DNA of 46,982 nt from Chloroflexota bacterium. Its GTDB lineage: Bacteria > Chloroflexota > Anaerolineae > Anaerolineales > Villigracilaceae. A program made the translations under genes and the position numbers. The notes under the pieces are model-generated. The model was given only the letters and a program-made list of their open reading frames with translations. It ran no database searches and had not been told where the DNA came from. The DNA is taken from the NCBI GenBank assembly GCA_016223135.1, contig JACRPQ010000018.1:1-46982 (forward strand), written 5' to 3'. How positions within the stretch are numbered: position 1 is the first letter of the stretch; every line of letters starts with the position of its first letter. Shown one piece after another: positions 40,534 to 46,982 of this stretch.

Positions 40534-40880
40534 AACACAACCAGCACGTCGGCAAATGGGGCGAGAAAACCGCCGTCAAACATCTAATCGAGAGAGGGGA
40601 TGAACTGATTGGACAGAATATCCGCACACCTTACGGTGAAATTGACATCGTCGTCCGCCGCGGCGAAACGATAATTTTCATCGAAGTCAAGACGCGGACA
40701 TCGGACAAGATGGGCTTGCCCGAAGATTCCATCACGCCCCGCAAACGCGAACACATGATTGCCTGCGCCGAGCATTACGCGGCGGAACACGGCATTGACC
40801 ATTGGCAGATTGATGTGATTGCAATCGAAGGAAAGCCGGGGCAGGAGCCGAAGATCACATATTTCGAAAACGCACTATAG
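40530..40880 (+). CDS. yraN: YraN/UPF0102 family endonuclease-like protein
   Basis: A 116-residue protein with the PD-(D/E)XK-like fold of the UPF0102 family: GKWGEKTAVKHLIERGDE, then GEIDIVVRRGETIIFIEVKTR, which contains the D-x(n)-ExK core. Family function is unclear; Holliday-junction or repair roles have been suggested. It overlaps the glycosyltransferase stop (ATGA), so it is translationally coupled. The MFS gene follows 17 bp later. Confidence 0.92.
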   Translation: MKHNQHVGKWGEKTAVKHLIERGDELIGQNIRTPYGEIDIVVRRGETIIFIEVKTRTSDKMGLPEDSITPRKREHMIACAEHYAAEHGIDHWQIDVIAIEGKPGQEPKITYFENAL

Positions 40881-40897
40881 TACAGGAGCACATCATC

Positions 40898-42079
40898 ATG
40901 CAAAACACATTGCAAACAGCACGCGGCATTTCCGCGAAAAACGCCATGCGCTTTGTCGTCCTCATCGGCGTCGTCAGCCTCTTCGCCGATATGACCTACG
41001 AAGGCGCGCGCGCAATCAACGGTCCGTTTCTGGCGATCCTCGGCGCGAGCGGGGCGGTTGTCGGGCTGGTTTCGGGGCTGGGAGAATTGATCGGTTTTTC
41101 CATTCGCCTCGTTTCAGGTTATTTCAGCGACAAGACCAAAAGTTACTGGGCAATCACTTTCTTCGGTTATGCCGTCAATCTTATTGCTGTTCCCCTGCTG
41201 GCGCTGGCGGGCAACTGGCAGATTGCCGCCGCGCTGATGGTCATCGAACGTATCGGCAAGGGCATCCGCGTCCCACCGCGCGACGCGATGCTCTCCTATG
41301 CCACGCATCAGATGGGACGCGGCTGGGGCTTCGGTCTGCATGAAGCGCTCGACCAACTCGGCGCAATCACAGGTCCGCTGATTGTGGCGGCGGTCTTGTA
41401 TCTTCGTGACGGCTATAAAACAGGATATGCGCTGCTGCTCGCCCCCGCACTGCTCGCGTTGGGCGTGCTGACCACCGCGCGTTTCCTCTATCCGCGCCCG
41501 CAGGATTTGGAAATCAGCCGGACGAAATTAAAGTTTCAGGGTTTTTCAAAAATGTTCTGGCTGTATGTGCTTGCGGCGGCGTTCATCGCGGCGGGCTTTG
41601 CCGATTTTCCCCTCATCGCCTATCACTTCCAAAAAGCCTCCGTTGCCAGCGAGACGATGATCCCAATCCTATACGCCGTTGCGATGGGTGTGGACGCCAT
41701 CGCCGCCCTCGCCTTTGGACGACTCTTCGACCGCTTCGGTCTGACGACCATGATGCTGGTTGCCTTTCTCTCGGCTTTTTTCGCCCCTTTGGTTTTTTTT
41801 GGCAATTTCCCGCTGGCGATGCTGGGGATGGCATTTTGGGGCATCGGCATGGGTGCACAGGAATCCATCATGCGCGCGGCAATCGGCGGCATGATTGCGC
41901 CCGAACAGCGCGGCACCGCCTACGGGCTTTTCAACATGGTCTATGGCTTTGCCTGGTTCCTGGGCAGTCTGTTGATCGGCGTCTTGTACGATGTGTCCAT
42001 TTTATGGCTGGTCGCTTTTTCGGTGGCGGCGCAACTCATCTCAATTCCGATCTTTTATTCGCTTCGGAAATTGTCGTAA
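40898..42079 (+). CDS. MFS transporter
   Basis: A 393-residue major facilitator with 12 predicted helices. The loop signature GYFSDKTKSYW replaces the usual DRxGRR, and ADMTYEGARAINGPFL opens helix 1; RIGKGIRVPPRDAML follows helix 4. Relatives with this ADMTYEG start are of unknown substrate. It is the last gene of a three-gene run with the glycosyltransferase and yraN. Its 3' end converges with the DUF190/CBS gene. Confidence 0.88.
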   Translation: MQNTLQTARGISAKNAMRFVVLIGVVSLFADMTYEGARAINGPFLAILGASGAVVGLVSGLGELIGFSIRLVSGYFSDKTKSYWAITFFGYAVNLIAVPLLALAGNWQIAAALMVIERIGKGIRVPPRDAMLSYATHQMGRGWGFGLHEALDQLGAITGPLIVAAVLYLRDGYKTGYALLLAPALLALGVLTTARFLYPRPQDLEISRTKLKFQGFSKMFWLYVLAAAFIAAGFADFPLIAYHFQKASVASETMIPILYAVAMGVDAIAALAFGRLFDRFGLTTMMLVAFLSAFFAPLVFFGNFPLAMLGMAFWGIGMGAQESIMRAAIGGMIAPEQRGTAYGLFNMVYGFAWFLGSLLIGVLYDVSILWLVAFSVAAQLISIPIFYSLRKLS

Positions 42080-42177
42080 CGCGACTTTCAAGCCGCAGCC
42101 CAAAGGCGACATATTGTGCTTTTCCCAATGATTCTGACAAAACCGTCGGAGACTTGCCCCGCCATCGCCGACCATCT

Positions 42178-43443
42178 TCATGCCTGGTGCATCACAGCCT
42201 TGAGCAGCGCCTGCCGGTCCACCAGACCGATGGCTTTGCCGTCCGCGCCCACGACCACCATCCATTTGCGTTTTTTGGAAAGCATAAGATGAGCGGCTTC
42301 GGTGAGCGACGTGTCGGGCGGGGCGCTCAGGACTTCGGGCGACATGAGTTGCGCGGCGGTGATCTTTTCAGCGGGAACGGCGCGCTTGCCGCGCAATGCC
42401 AGCAGGACGCCGCGCTGTGAGGAGGGCTGAACGCGCGTCACGGCGTCCGCATCGCTGATCAGACCGAGGGGCTGACCCGCCTCGTTGACGACGATCAGGC
42501 GGCGGGTCCCAGCCTCGAGGAAGCGGGCGACCACATCCGCCAGCGGCGCGTCCTCCTCGATGGTGGGAATCTCGCGAATCATAATGTCGCCCACGGTCCG
42601 CGCTGCGCCTCGGGGCGCTTTAGCCGCGCGCTTCTTCGCTTCTTCGCTCACGACCTGCTTCAATACGTCCACGCGCGAGAGAACGCCGATCAGTTTGCCT
42701 TGCTCGTCGAGGACGGGCAGGCGTTTGATGCCGTGTTCCGCCATGCGCGCCGCGGCGAGACTCAAGGGTTCGTCCCCGCGAACCGTGATGGCGGGGGAGG
42801 TCATCACGTCCGCCACTTTGAGCGGACTGGCGCGCAGACCCTTCAATTCGGATTGCAGCGTCTGTTCGTCGAGGCGCTCGGCAATGGAGAGATGCTGCTC
42901 CAGCCCCGCGCGTTCGAGCAAGTCTTCGTCGGTCAGAATCCCCACTACTTCGCCGTTTTTGTTCAGCACGGGCAGCGCCTTGAGCAGGTGTTTGAGCATG
43001 ATCTCCCATGCCTCTGCGATGGGCATCGTATCTTTCAATGTGACAACTTTGCGGGTCATGACATCCGAGACGCGCTTGTCGGCGGGGAGCGGGTTGAGGT
43101 AGCGGTGGGTGTATTTGACCACCTCCACATCGTCGAGGGTAATCAATCCCTCCGCCACCATCGGGGCGATGACCTTGAGGGCGGCTTTGATTTTTTCTTC
43201 GGCGTCAATGACCTGGATGACGAGGGGCAGGTCCACCGAAAGGGTCAGGATGGAGGCGGTGCGGATGACGGAATGCGCCCCAAAGCCGGCGAGTCCGCGC
43301 GTGACGGTCGCGCCCGCCATCCCCTGAGTCCGAAGCGTCTCCAGCAAGGCGGCGTGAAGGGCTTTGCCGCGCCACCTGTCGCTTTCGCCGATGTAGATGG
43401 TCAGCCGTTTGGCTTTTTTGCCGGTGAGTTGTTTGGGTGACAT
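42178..43443 (-). CDS. DUF190 plus four CBS domains, fluoride unit
   Basis: A 421-residue protein. The N-terminal ~110 residues are DUF190 (RLTIYIGESDRWRGKALHAALLETLRTQGMAGATV), a PII-like domain often encoded beside crcB. Two CBS pairs follow: about 125-245 (VSDVMTRKVVTLKDTMP, VADVMTSPAITVRG) and 285-415 (VGDIMIREIPTIEED, AAQLMSPEVLSAPP). CBS pairs bind adenine nucleotides, so this could link fluoride export to energy state; that is inference. It lies 108 bp downstream of crcB with palindromic repeats between. The start at 43443 follows GGAGACGAC. Confidence 0.88.
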   Translation of the reverse strand: MSPKQLTGKKAKRLTIYIGESDRWRGKALHAALLETLRTQGMAGATVTRGLAGFGAHSVIRTASILTLSVDLPLVIQVIDAEEKIKAALKVIAPMVAEGLITLDDVEVVKYTHRYLNPLPADKRVSDVMTRKVVTLKDTMPIAEAWEIMLKHLLKALPVLNKNGEVVGILTDEDLLERAGLEQHLSIAERLDEQTLQSELKGLRASPLKVADVMTSPAITVRGDEPLSLAAARMAEHGIKRLPVLDEQGKLIGVLSRVDVLKQVVSEEAKKRAAKAPRGAARTVGDIMIREIPTIEEDAPLADVVARFLEAGTRRLIVVNEAGQPLGLISDADAVTRVQPSSQRGVLLALRGKRAVPAEKITAAQLMSPEVLSAPPDTSLTEAAHLMLSKKRKWMVVVGADGKAIGLVDRQALLKAVMHQA

Positions 43444-43480
43444 AATGTCGTCTCCGAAAATAGTGGGCGCGTAGGACACG

Positions 43481-43550
43481 TTCTCTAACGTGTCCGCCGG
43501 CGTTAGAGAACGCCGAGTACGCAGAACGCCGAGTACGCAGACCGAGTATG
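43481..43550. repeat. Cluster of ACGTTCTCTAACGT palindromes and 14-bp direct repeats
   Basis: GGACACGTTCTCTAACGTGTCC, then GGCGTTAGAGAACGCC, then two direct copies of GAACGCCGAGTACGCA. It lies in the crcB-DUF190 gap. Related to the palindromes at 25198 and 34277. Confidence 0.7.
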
Positions 43551-43551
43551 C

Positions 43552-43926
43552 CTAGATGGCTCTTGCCAGAACGATGCCCAGGAAAACCGCAACGCCGCCC
43601 AGGAAGGCGCTCCCAAAAAGATTGAGCAAGCCGGGCAGCCATTGGTTGTCGAGAATGAGACTCAGGCTTTCGAAAGTATACGACGAAAAGGTGGTGTATG
43701 AGCCGAGAAAGCCGATGGCGAAAAAGATGCGCCAGCGCGGGTCGAGAAGAAGGCGCTCGACGGCAAGCGTCATGAAGAATCCCAGAATGAAACTGCCCGT
43801 GAGATTGATGATGAGGTTGCCGTAGGGGAAGGATGTGCCCAGGCGGTTCGCCGCCCAAAGCCCGACCCAGTAGCGCAGGTTGGCTCCCAAGATCGCGCCG
43901 AGCGAAATCAATAAGAACGTTTCCAT
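43552..43926 (-). CDS. crcB: Fluoride channel FluC/CrcB
   Basis: A 124-residue four-helix dual-topology channel that lets fluoride leave the cell. Family marks are GAILGANLRYWVGLW, NLIINLTGSFILGFF and GSYTTFSSYTFE, which contains the fluoride-path Phe/Ser/Thr residues. The start at 43926 gives the normal family N-terminus; the frame extends into the riboswitch leader and is not used. One copy suffices if it forms a homodimer in both orientations. The upstream fluoride riboswitch controls it. Confidence 0.95.
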   Translation of the reverse strand: METFLLISLGAILGANLRYWVGLWAANRLGTSFPYGNLIINLTGSFILGFFMTLAVERLLLDPRWRIFFAIGFLGSYTTFSSYTFESLSLILDNQWLPGLLNLFGSAFLGGVAVFLGIVLARAI

Positions 43927-44012
43927 ATTTTTGGATTGAGTTGCCTTTCGGAAATGGGCTGAGAGGAAAGAACGGTAATGGTGGAAGATGTTTTTCATTT
44001 CATACTTGACAA

Positions 44013-44095
44013 ATAAAAAGCCTCTACCGATGCGGTGAATTCGGTAGAGGCTATCAGTCGGGGAGACGGTTATGGCGAGCCTCATCGCCAAACTC
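44013..44095 (-). promoter_or_regulatory. Fluoride riboswitch (crcB motif) with terminator
   Basis: On the minus strand GGCGATGAGGCTCGCC-ATAA, CCGTCTCCCCGAC and CTGATAGCCTCTAC reproduce the crcB-motif aptamer (44043-44090), very close to the Thermotoga version. GCCTCTACCG then pairs with CGGTAGAGGC and is followed by TTTTTATTT (44013-44052), so the aptamer's last strand is shared with the terminator stem. Without fluoride the terminator should form; with fluoride crcB is expressed. TATAAT at 44102-44097 supplies the start. Confidence 0.95.
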
Positions 44096-44118
44096 GATTA
44101 TAACACTGTAACACACCG

Positions 44119-44124
44119 TATAAT
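44119..44124 (+). promoter_or_regulatory. miaA -10 element (leaderless)
   Basis: CCGTATAAT ends 7 bp before the miaA ATG at 44132, with no Shine-Dalgarno between. It is divergent from and 16 bp away from the crcB -10. Confidence 0.7.
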
Positions 44125-44131
44125 TGGCGCG

Positions 44132-45055
44132 ATGAAAAAACCTCACCTGATACTAATCGTCGGTCCAACTGCCGTGGGCAAGACGGAGATTGCCATTCAA
44201 TTGGCGGAACGGTTGAATGGAGAAATTGTCTCCGCCGATTCGCGCCTGTTCTATCGCGGCATGGACATTGGCACGGCAAAACCGACCGCCGAGGAGCGGG
44301 CGCGTGTTCCGCATCATCTGATTGACATCGCAGACCCCGACGAGATTTTGAGTCTGGCGGTCTTTCAGCAGAAGGCGCGCGAGGCAATCGCCGATATTCA
44401 TGCCCGCAATAAACTGCCCTTTTTGGTGGGAGGTACCGGACAGTATGTTCGAGCGGTGACAGAGGGATGGACGCCGCCGGAAGTTGCGCCTCAGGAGGGC
44501 TTGAGGGAGGAATTGGAAAAGTGGCGAGCAGAAAAAGGAGCATATTGGCTACACGAAAAATTAAAGACACTTGACCCCGAAGCCGCCGCCCGCATTGACC
44601 CCCGCAATTATCGCCGCACCATCCGTGCTTTGGAGGTTATTCTCACCACCGGCAAAAAATTCTCCGAGCAGCGCGGGCGCGGCGACTCTCCATATCACCT
44701 CATCACCATCGGGTTGACGCGCCCGCGCGAAGAGTTGTACCGCCGCGTGGACGAGCGCATCGAGTCCATGTTTGCAAATGGCTTGGTGGAGGAAGTGCGC
44801 GGTCTGCTGGCAAAAGGCTACTCCCCCTCCCTGCCCACGATGTCCGCCATCGGGTACCGGGAATGTGTCGGCGTGGTGAAAGGCGAATGGTCGGTGGAGC
44901 AGGCAAAGGTCCAGATCAGACGCGCGACGCGGGTGTACGTCCGCAGGCAGGCGAATTGGTTCAAGGAGTCCGATCCGAATATTCTGTGGTTCAAAGTCGA
45001 GGAGGGCGTGGTGGATGAAATCGAGAAAAACATCCGCCGGTTGGTTGACTTTTGA
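44132..45055 (+). CDS. miaA: tRNA dimethylallyltransferase
   Basis: A 307-residue prenyltransferase adding a dimethylallyl group to N6 of A37 in tRNAs reading U-starting codons. P-loop GPTAVGKT near residue 10, IVSADSRLFYRGMDIGTAKPT, VGGTGQYVRAV and PRNYRRTIRALEV are diagnostic. The usual QVY of SADSRQVY is SRLFY here, a small departure. The start at 44132 fits the family N-terminus and lies at the expected transcription start. fadD follows 47 bp later on the same strand with its own binding site. Confidence 0.95.
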   Translation: MKKPHLILIVGPTAVGKTEIAIQLAERLNGEIVSADSRLFYRGMDIGTAKPTAEERARVPHHLIDIADPDEILSLAVFQQKAREAIADIHARNKLPFLVGGTGQYVRAVTEGWTPPEVAPQEGLREELEKWRAEKGAYWLHEKLKTLDPEAAARIDPRNYRRTIRALEVILTTGKKFSEQRGRGDSPYHLITIGLTRPREELYRRVDERIESMFANGLVEEVRGLLAKGYSPSLPTMSAIGYRECVGVVKGEWSVEQAKVQIRRATRVYVRRQANWFKESDPNILWFKVEEGVVDEIEKNIRRLVDF

Positions 45056-45102
45056 ATCAGCCTTGTATATACTGAAACTATTCAACCAAAAGAGGAGGCA
45101 GC

Positions 45103-46809
45103 ATGAACGATAAACCGTGGTTCGCTCATTATGATAAAGGGGTGCCGCATTCGTTTGAAATTCCGCAAGTGCCGCTTCAACATTTTCTGGAGGAGTCCGC
45201 CCGTAAATATCCTGACCGCGCCTGTACGATCTTTAAGGGCGCGGTCATAACATTCCGGGAGATGGACGCGCTCGCCAACAGTATTGCCGCCGCGCTGGTG
45301 GATATGGGGGTAAAGAAGGGCGACCGCGTGGGCATCTTCATGCCAAACACGCCGCAGTTTGTAATGATTTACTTCGGCATTCTCAAGGCGGGCGGAGTGG
45401 TGGTGGCGACCAACCCGCTCTATACGCCGCCGGAGATCGAGCATCAGGCAAACGACGCGGGCATCGAGTATATGTTCGTGATGACGAATTTCTACGAGAC
45501 CATCAAGAAGGCACAGCCGAAGACCAAAATCAAGAAGATGATCGTCACCAACCTGAAGGAAACGCTCCCGCCCGTGCTGCGCGTGCTGTTTACGCTGGCG
45601 CGTGAGAAGAAGGGCGGATTCCGCATCGAGGGCGGGCTGAGGGACGGCGACGTCTGGCTTAAGGATTTGCTTGCCAAGTACAAAGGCGCACCAAAACCGA
45701 ACGTGGAGGTGCGTCCTGACGATACGGCTTTGTTCCAATATTCGGGCGGGACGACCGGCGTTTCGAAGGGCGCGGTGGCAACGCATTACAACGTCGTTGC
45801 CGATACGCTGATGATTAAGAGTTGGATGACCACCCTGGAGGAGGGGAAGGAAATTTTGCTGATGGCAATTCCGCTCTTCCATGTCTATGGCATGGTGGCG
45901 GGAATGCACTTTGCTTTGGCATGCGGCGCCAGTATGGTGATGGTGCCAAACGCCCGCGACATTCATGACGTGCTGGAAAACATCCACAAGTACAAGCCAA
46001 CCATCTTCCCCGGCGTGCCCACGCTGTATAACGCCATCAACAACCACCCGGAGGTGAAGGAAGGTAAAGTCAGCCTGCGTTCCATCAAGGCGTGCATCTC
46101 CGGTTCTGCACCGCTGTTGCGCGAAACGAAAGAGACTTTCGAAAAGTTGAGCGGCGGCAAGGTGTTCGAGGGCTTCGGTCTCTCGGAGGCGCCGACCGCC
46201 ACGCACTGCAATCCGCTGCTCGGCGAGAACCGCACCGGCTCCATCGGTTTGCCGCTCCCCAATGTGGACGCCAAAATCATCAGCCTGGACGACGGCGAGA
46301 CCGAAATGCCGGTGGGCGAAGTTGGCGAACTGGTGATCAGCGGTCCGATGGTGATGAAGGGCTATCACAACATGCCCACCGAAACCGCCAACACCCTGCG
46401 CAAACTCAAGGACGGTAAGACCTGGCTGTTCACCGGCGACATCGCCCGCATGGACGAGGACGGGTACTTCTACATTGTGGATCGCAAGAAGGAACTGATC
46501 AAGCCGGGCGGCTTCCAGGTGTGGCCCCGCGAGGTGGAGGAAGTGCTTGCCCAGCATCCAAAGATTTTGGAAGCCGGCGTGGCGGGCATCCCCGATCCGT
46601 ACCGCGGTGAGACGGTCAAGGCGTGGATTGTGTTGAAACCGGGCGAAACCGCCACCGAAGAGGAAATCAAGGCGTTTTGCAAGGAACGGCTGGCGGCGTA
46701 CAAAGTCCCGACGCATTATGAATTCCGCAAAGAGCTGCCCAAGACAACGGTCGGAAAGATACTGCGCCGCGAACTGGTACGTCAGCACAAGGAAGCGGCG
46801 GGAATGTAA
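45103..46809 (+). CDS. fadD: Long-chain acyl-CoA synthetase
   Basis: A 568-residue AMP-forming ligase activating fatty acids with ATP and CoA. The phosphate-binding loop YSGGTTGVSKGA lies near residue 215, the adenine motif FEGFGLSEAPT near 355, TGDIARMDEDGYFYIVDRKKELI near 440 and the final Lys in LPKTTVGKILRREL. GAGGAGG precedes the ATG. It has no membrane segment and is probably peripheral. Substrate chain length cannot be read from the sequence. Confidence 0.93.
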   Translation: MNDKPWFAHYDKGVPHSFEIPQVPLQHFLEESARKYPDRACTIFKGAVITFREMDALANSIAAALVDMGVKKGDRVGIFMPNTPQFVMIYFGILKAGGVVVATNPLYTPPEIEHQANDAGIEYMFVMTNFYETIKKAQPKTKIKKMIVTNLKETLPPVLRVLFTLAREKKGGFRIEGGLRDGDVWLKDLLAKYKGAPKPNVEVRPDDTALFQYSGGTTGVSKGAVATHYNVVADTLMIKSWMTTLEEGKEILLMAIPLFHVYGMVAGMHFALACGASMVMVPNARDIHDVLENIHKYKPTIFPGVPTLYNAINNHPEVKEGKVSLRSIKACISGSAPLLRETKETFEKLSGGKVFEGFGLSEAPTATHCNPLLGENRTGSIGLPLPNVDAKIISLDDGETEMPVGEVGELVISGPMVMKGYHNMPTETANTLRKLKDGKTWLFTGDIARMDEDGYFYIVDRKKELIKPGGFQVWPREVEEVLAQHPKILEAGVAGIPDPYRGETVKAWIVLKPGETATEEEIKAFCKERLAAYKVPTHYEFRKELPKTTVGKILRRELVRQHKEAAGM

Positions 46810-46827
46810 GCAGGCATATAGGGAAAC

Positions 46828-46850
46828 AGGTACACAGGTACACAGGTTGT
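46828..46850. repeat. Octamer repeat after fadD
   Basis: About 2.5 units of AGGTACAC starting 20 bp after the fadD stop, in the same orientation relative to the gene as the arrays after aspS and asnS. Nothing further is recognisable from 46851 to the window end. Confidence 0.65.
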
Positions 46851-46982
46851 AAGTCACGGTAAACTCGTACCCATAAGAAAAACCAGAAAAGTTGTACCTG
46901 TCGGAACTTTAACAATTCATATCATAGATGGCTGTAAACCTGTGATCGCCTCAACCGTCAAGTCGTCCAAGTCGAAGGCCAG

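Noticed and set aside
45082-46857. 591-codon open frame on the minus strand opposite fadD
   Set aside because: It lies entirely antisense to a gene with all family motifs and has a low-complexity, His/Arg-rich composition typical of shadow frames. The same applies to long plus-strand frames over asnS/aspS (30806-32809) and over 37208-39334.

Overview
The window looks like a chromosomal contig of a Chloroflexota bacterium, most likely of the class Anaerolineae. This is inferred from gene content without a database search: moderately high GC host genes, an ACT-less SerA, a TtuA/TtuB tRNA-thiolation pair, GSI-alpha type GlnA, many GGGG-TATAAT type promoters and several apparently leaderless genes. 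Most host genes are housekeeping: aminoacyl-tRNA synthetases aspS and asnS, glutamine synthetase, miaA, serA, an M32 carboxypeptidase, transporters, tRNA modification and DNA repair. RNA genes are tRNA-Pro(CGG), initiator tRNA-Met(CAT), a probable 6S RNA, a fluoride riboswitch, and an unidentified ~400-nt structured transcript.

Region by region. 0.1-3.9 kb holds tRNA-Pro, a lipoprotein, an M32 carboxypeptidase and serA, all on the minus strand. 3.9-14.3 kb is the unusual part: eleven intact genes and one broken one, all on the plus strand, mostly small and several AT-rich, separated by two families of repeats. Family 1 has seven copies (near 3.89, 6.45, 8.07, 9.10, 9.85, 12.39 and 13.20 kb). 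Each copy is a TATAAT-like promoter followed by a conserved, foldable ~80-nt leader that ends in a CGTTGGGC-like box. Family 2 has five copies (7.14, 7.91, 10.57, 11.45 and 14.27 kb). These are palindromic attC-like sites that begin CYAACACYG, and the complete ones end CGTTGGGY. The layout resembles an integron-type gene-cassette array without an integrase in view. Cargo includes two diguanylate cyclases, an HD-GYP phosphodiesterase, an Mrr_N-like winged-helix protein and a neighbour sharing its ~60-residue module, a TPR protein, a lamin-tail-domain protein, a DUF4236 protein, small membrane proteins and a MazG-like gene broken by an 8-bp duplication.

14.5-30.7 kb returns to ordinary chromosome. 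It holds initiator tRNA, amidase plus CBS protein, a RhaD-like aldolase, a family-4-like uracil-DNA glycosylase without the iron-sulfur cysteines, an SDR, a GAF/HD-GYP protein, an MFS exporter, a TIR-membrane protein, glnA, an EamA exporter, an AraC/MGMT fusion, the ~400-nt minus-strand ncRNA candidate, an amine oxidase, the 6S candidate and a GH25/LysM lysozyme.

30.8-47.0 kb carries aspS-asnS (one minus-strand unit with a folded leader), an aldo-keto reductase, a YcaQ-like glycosylase, an operon ttuB-ttuA-yhhQ, a glycosyltransferase-YraN-MFS cluster, a fluoride-resistance unit (riboswitch, crcB, DUF190/CBS protein), and miaA and fadD reading the other way. Strand-oriented octanucleotide repeats sit directly after the stop codons of aspS, asnS and fadD.
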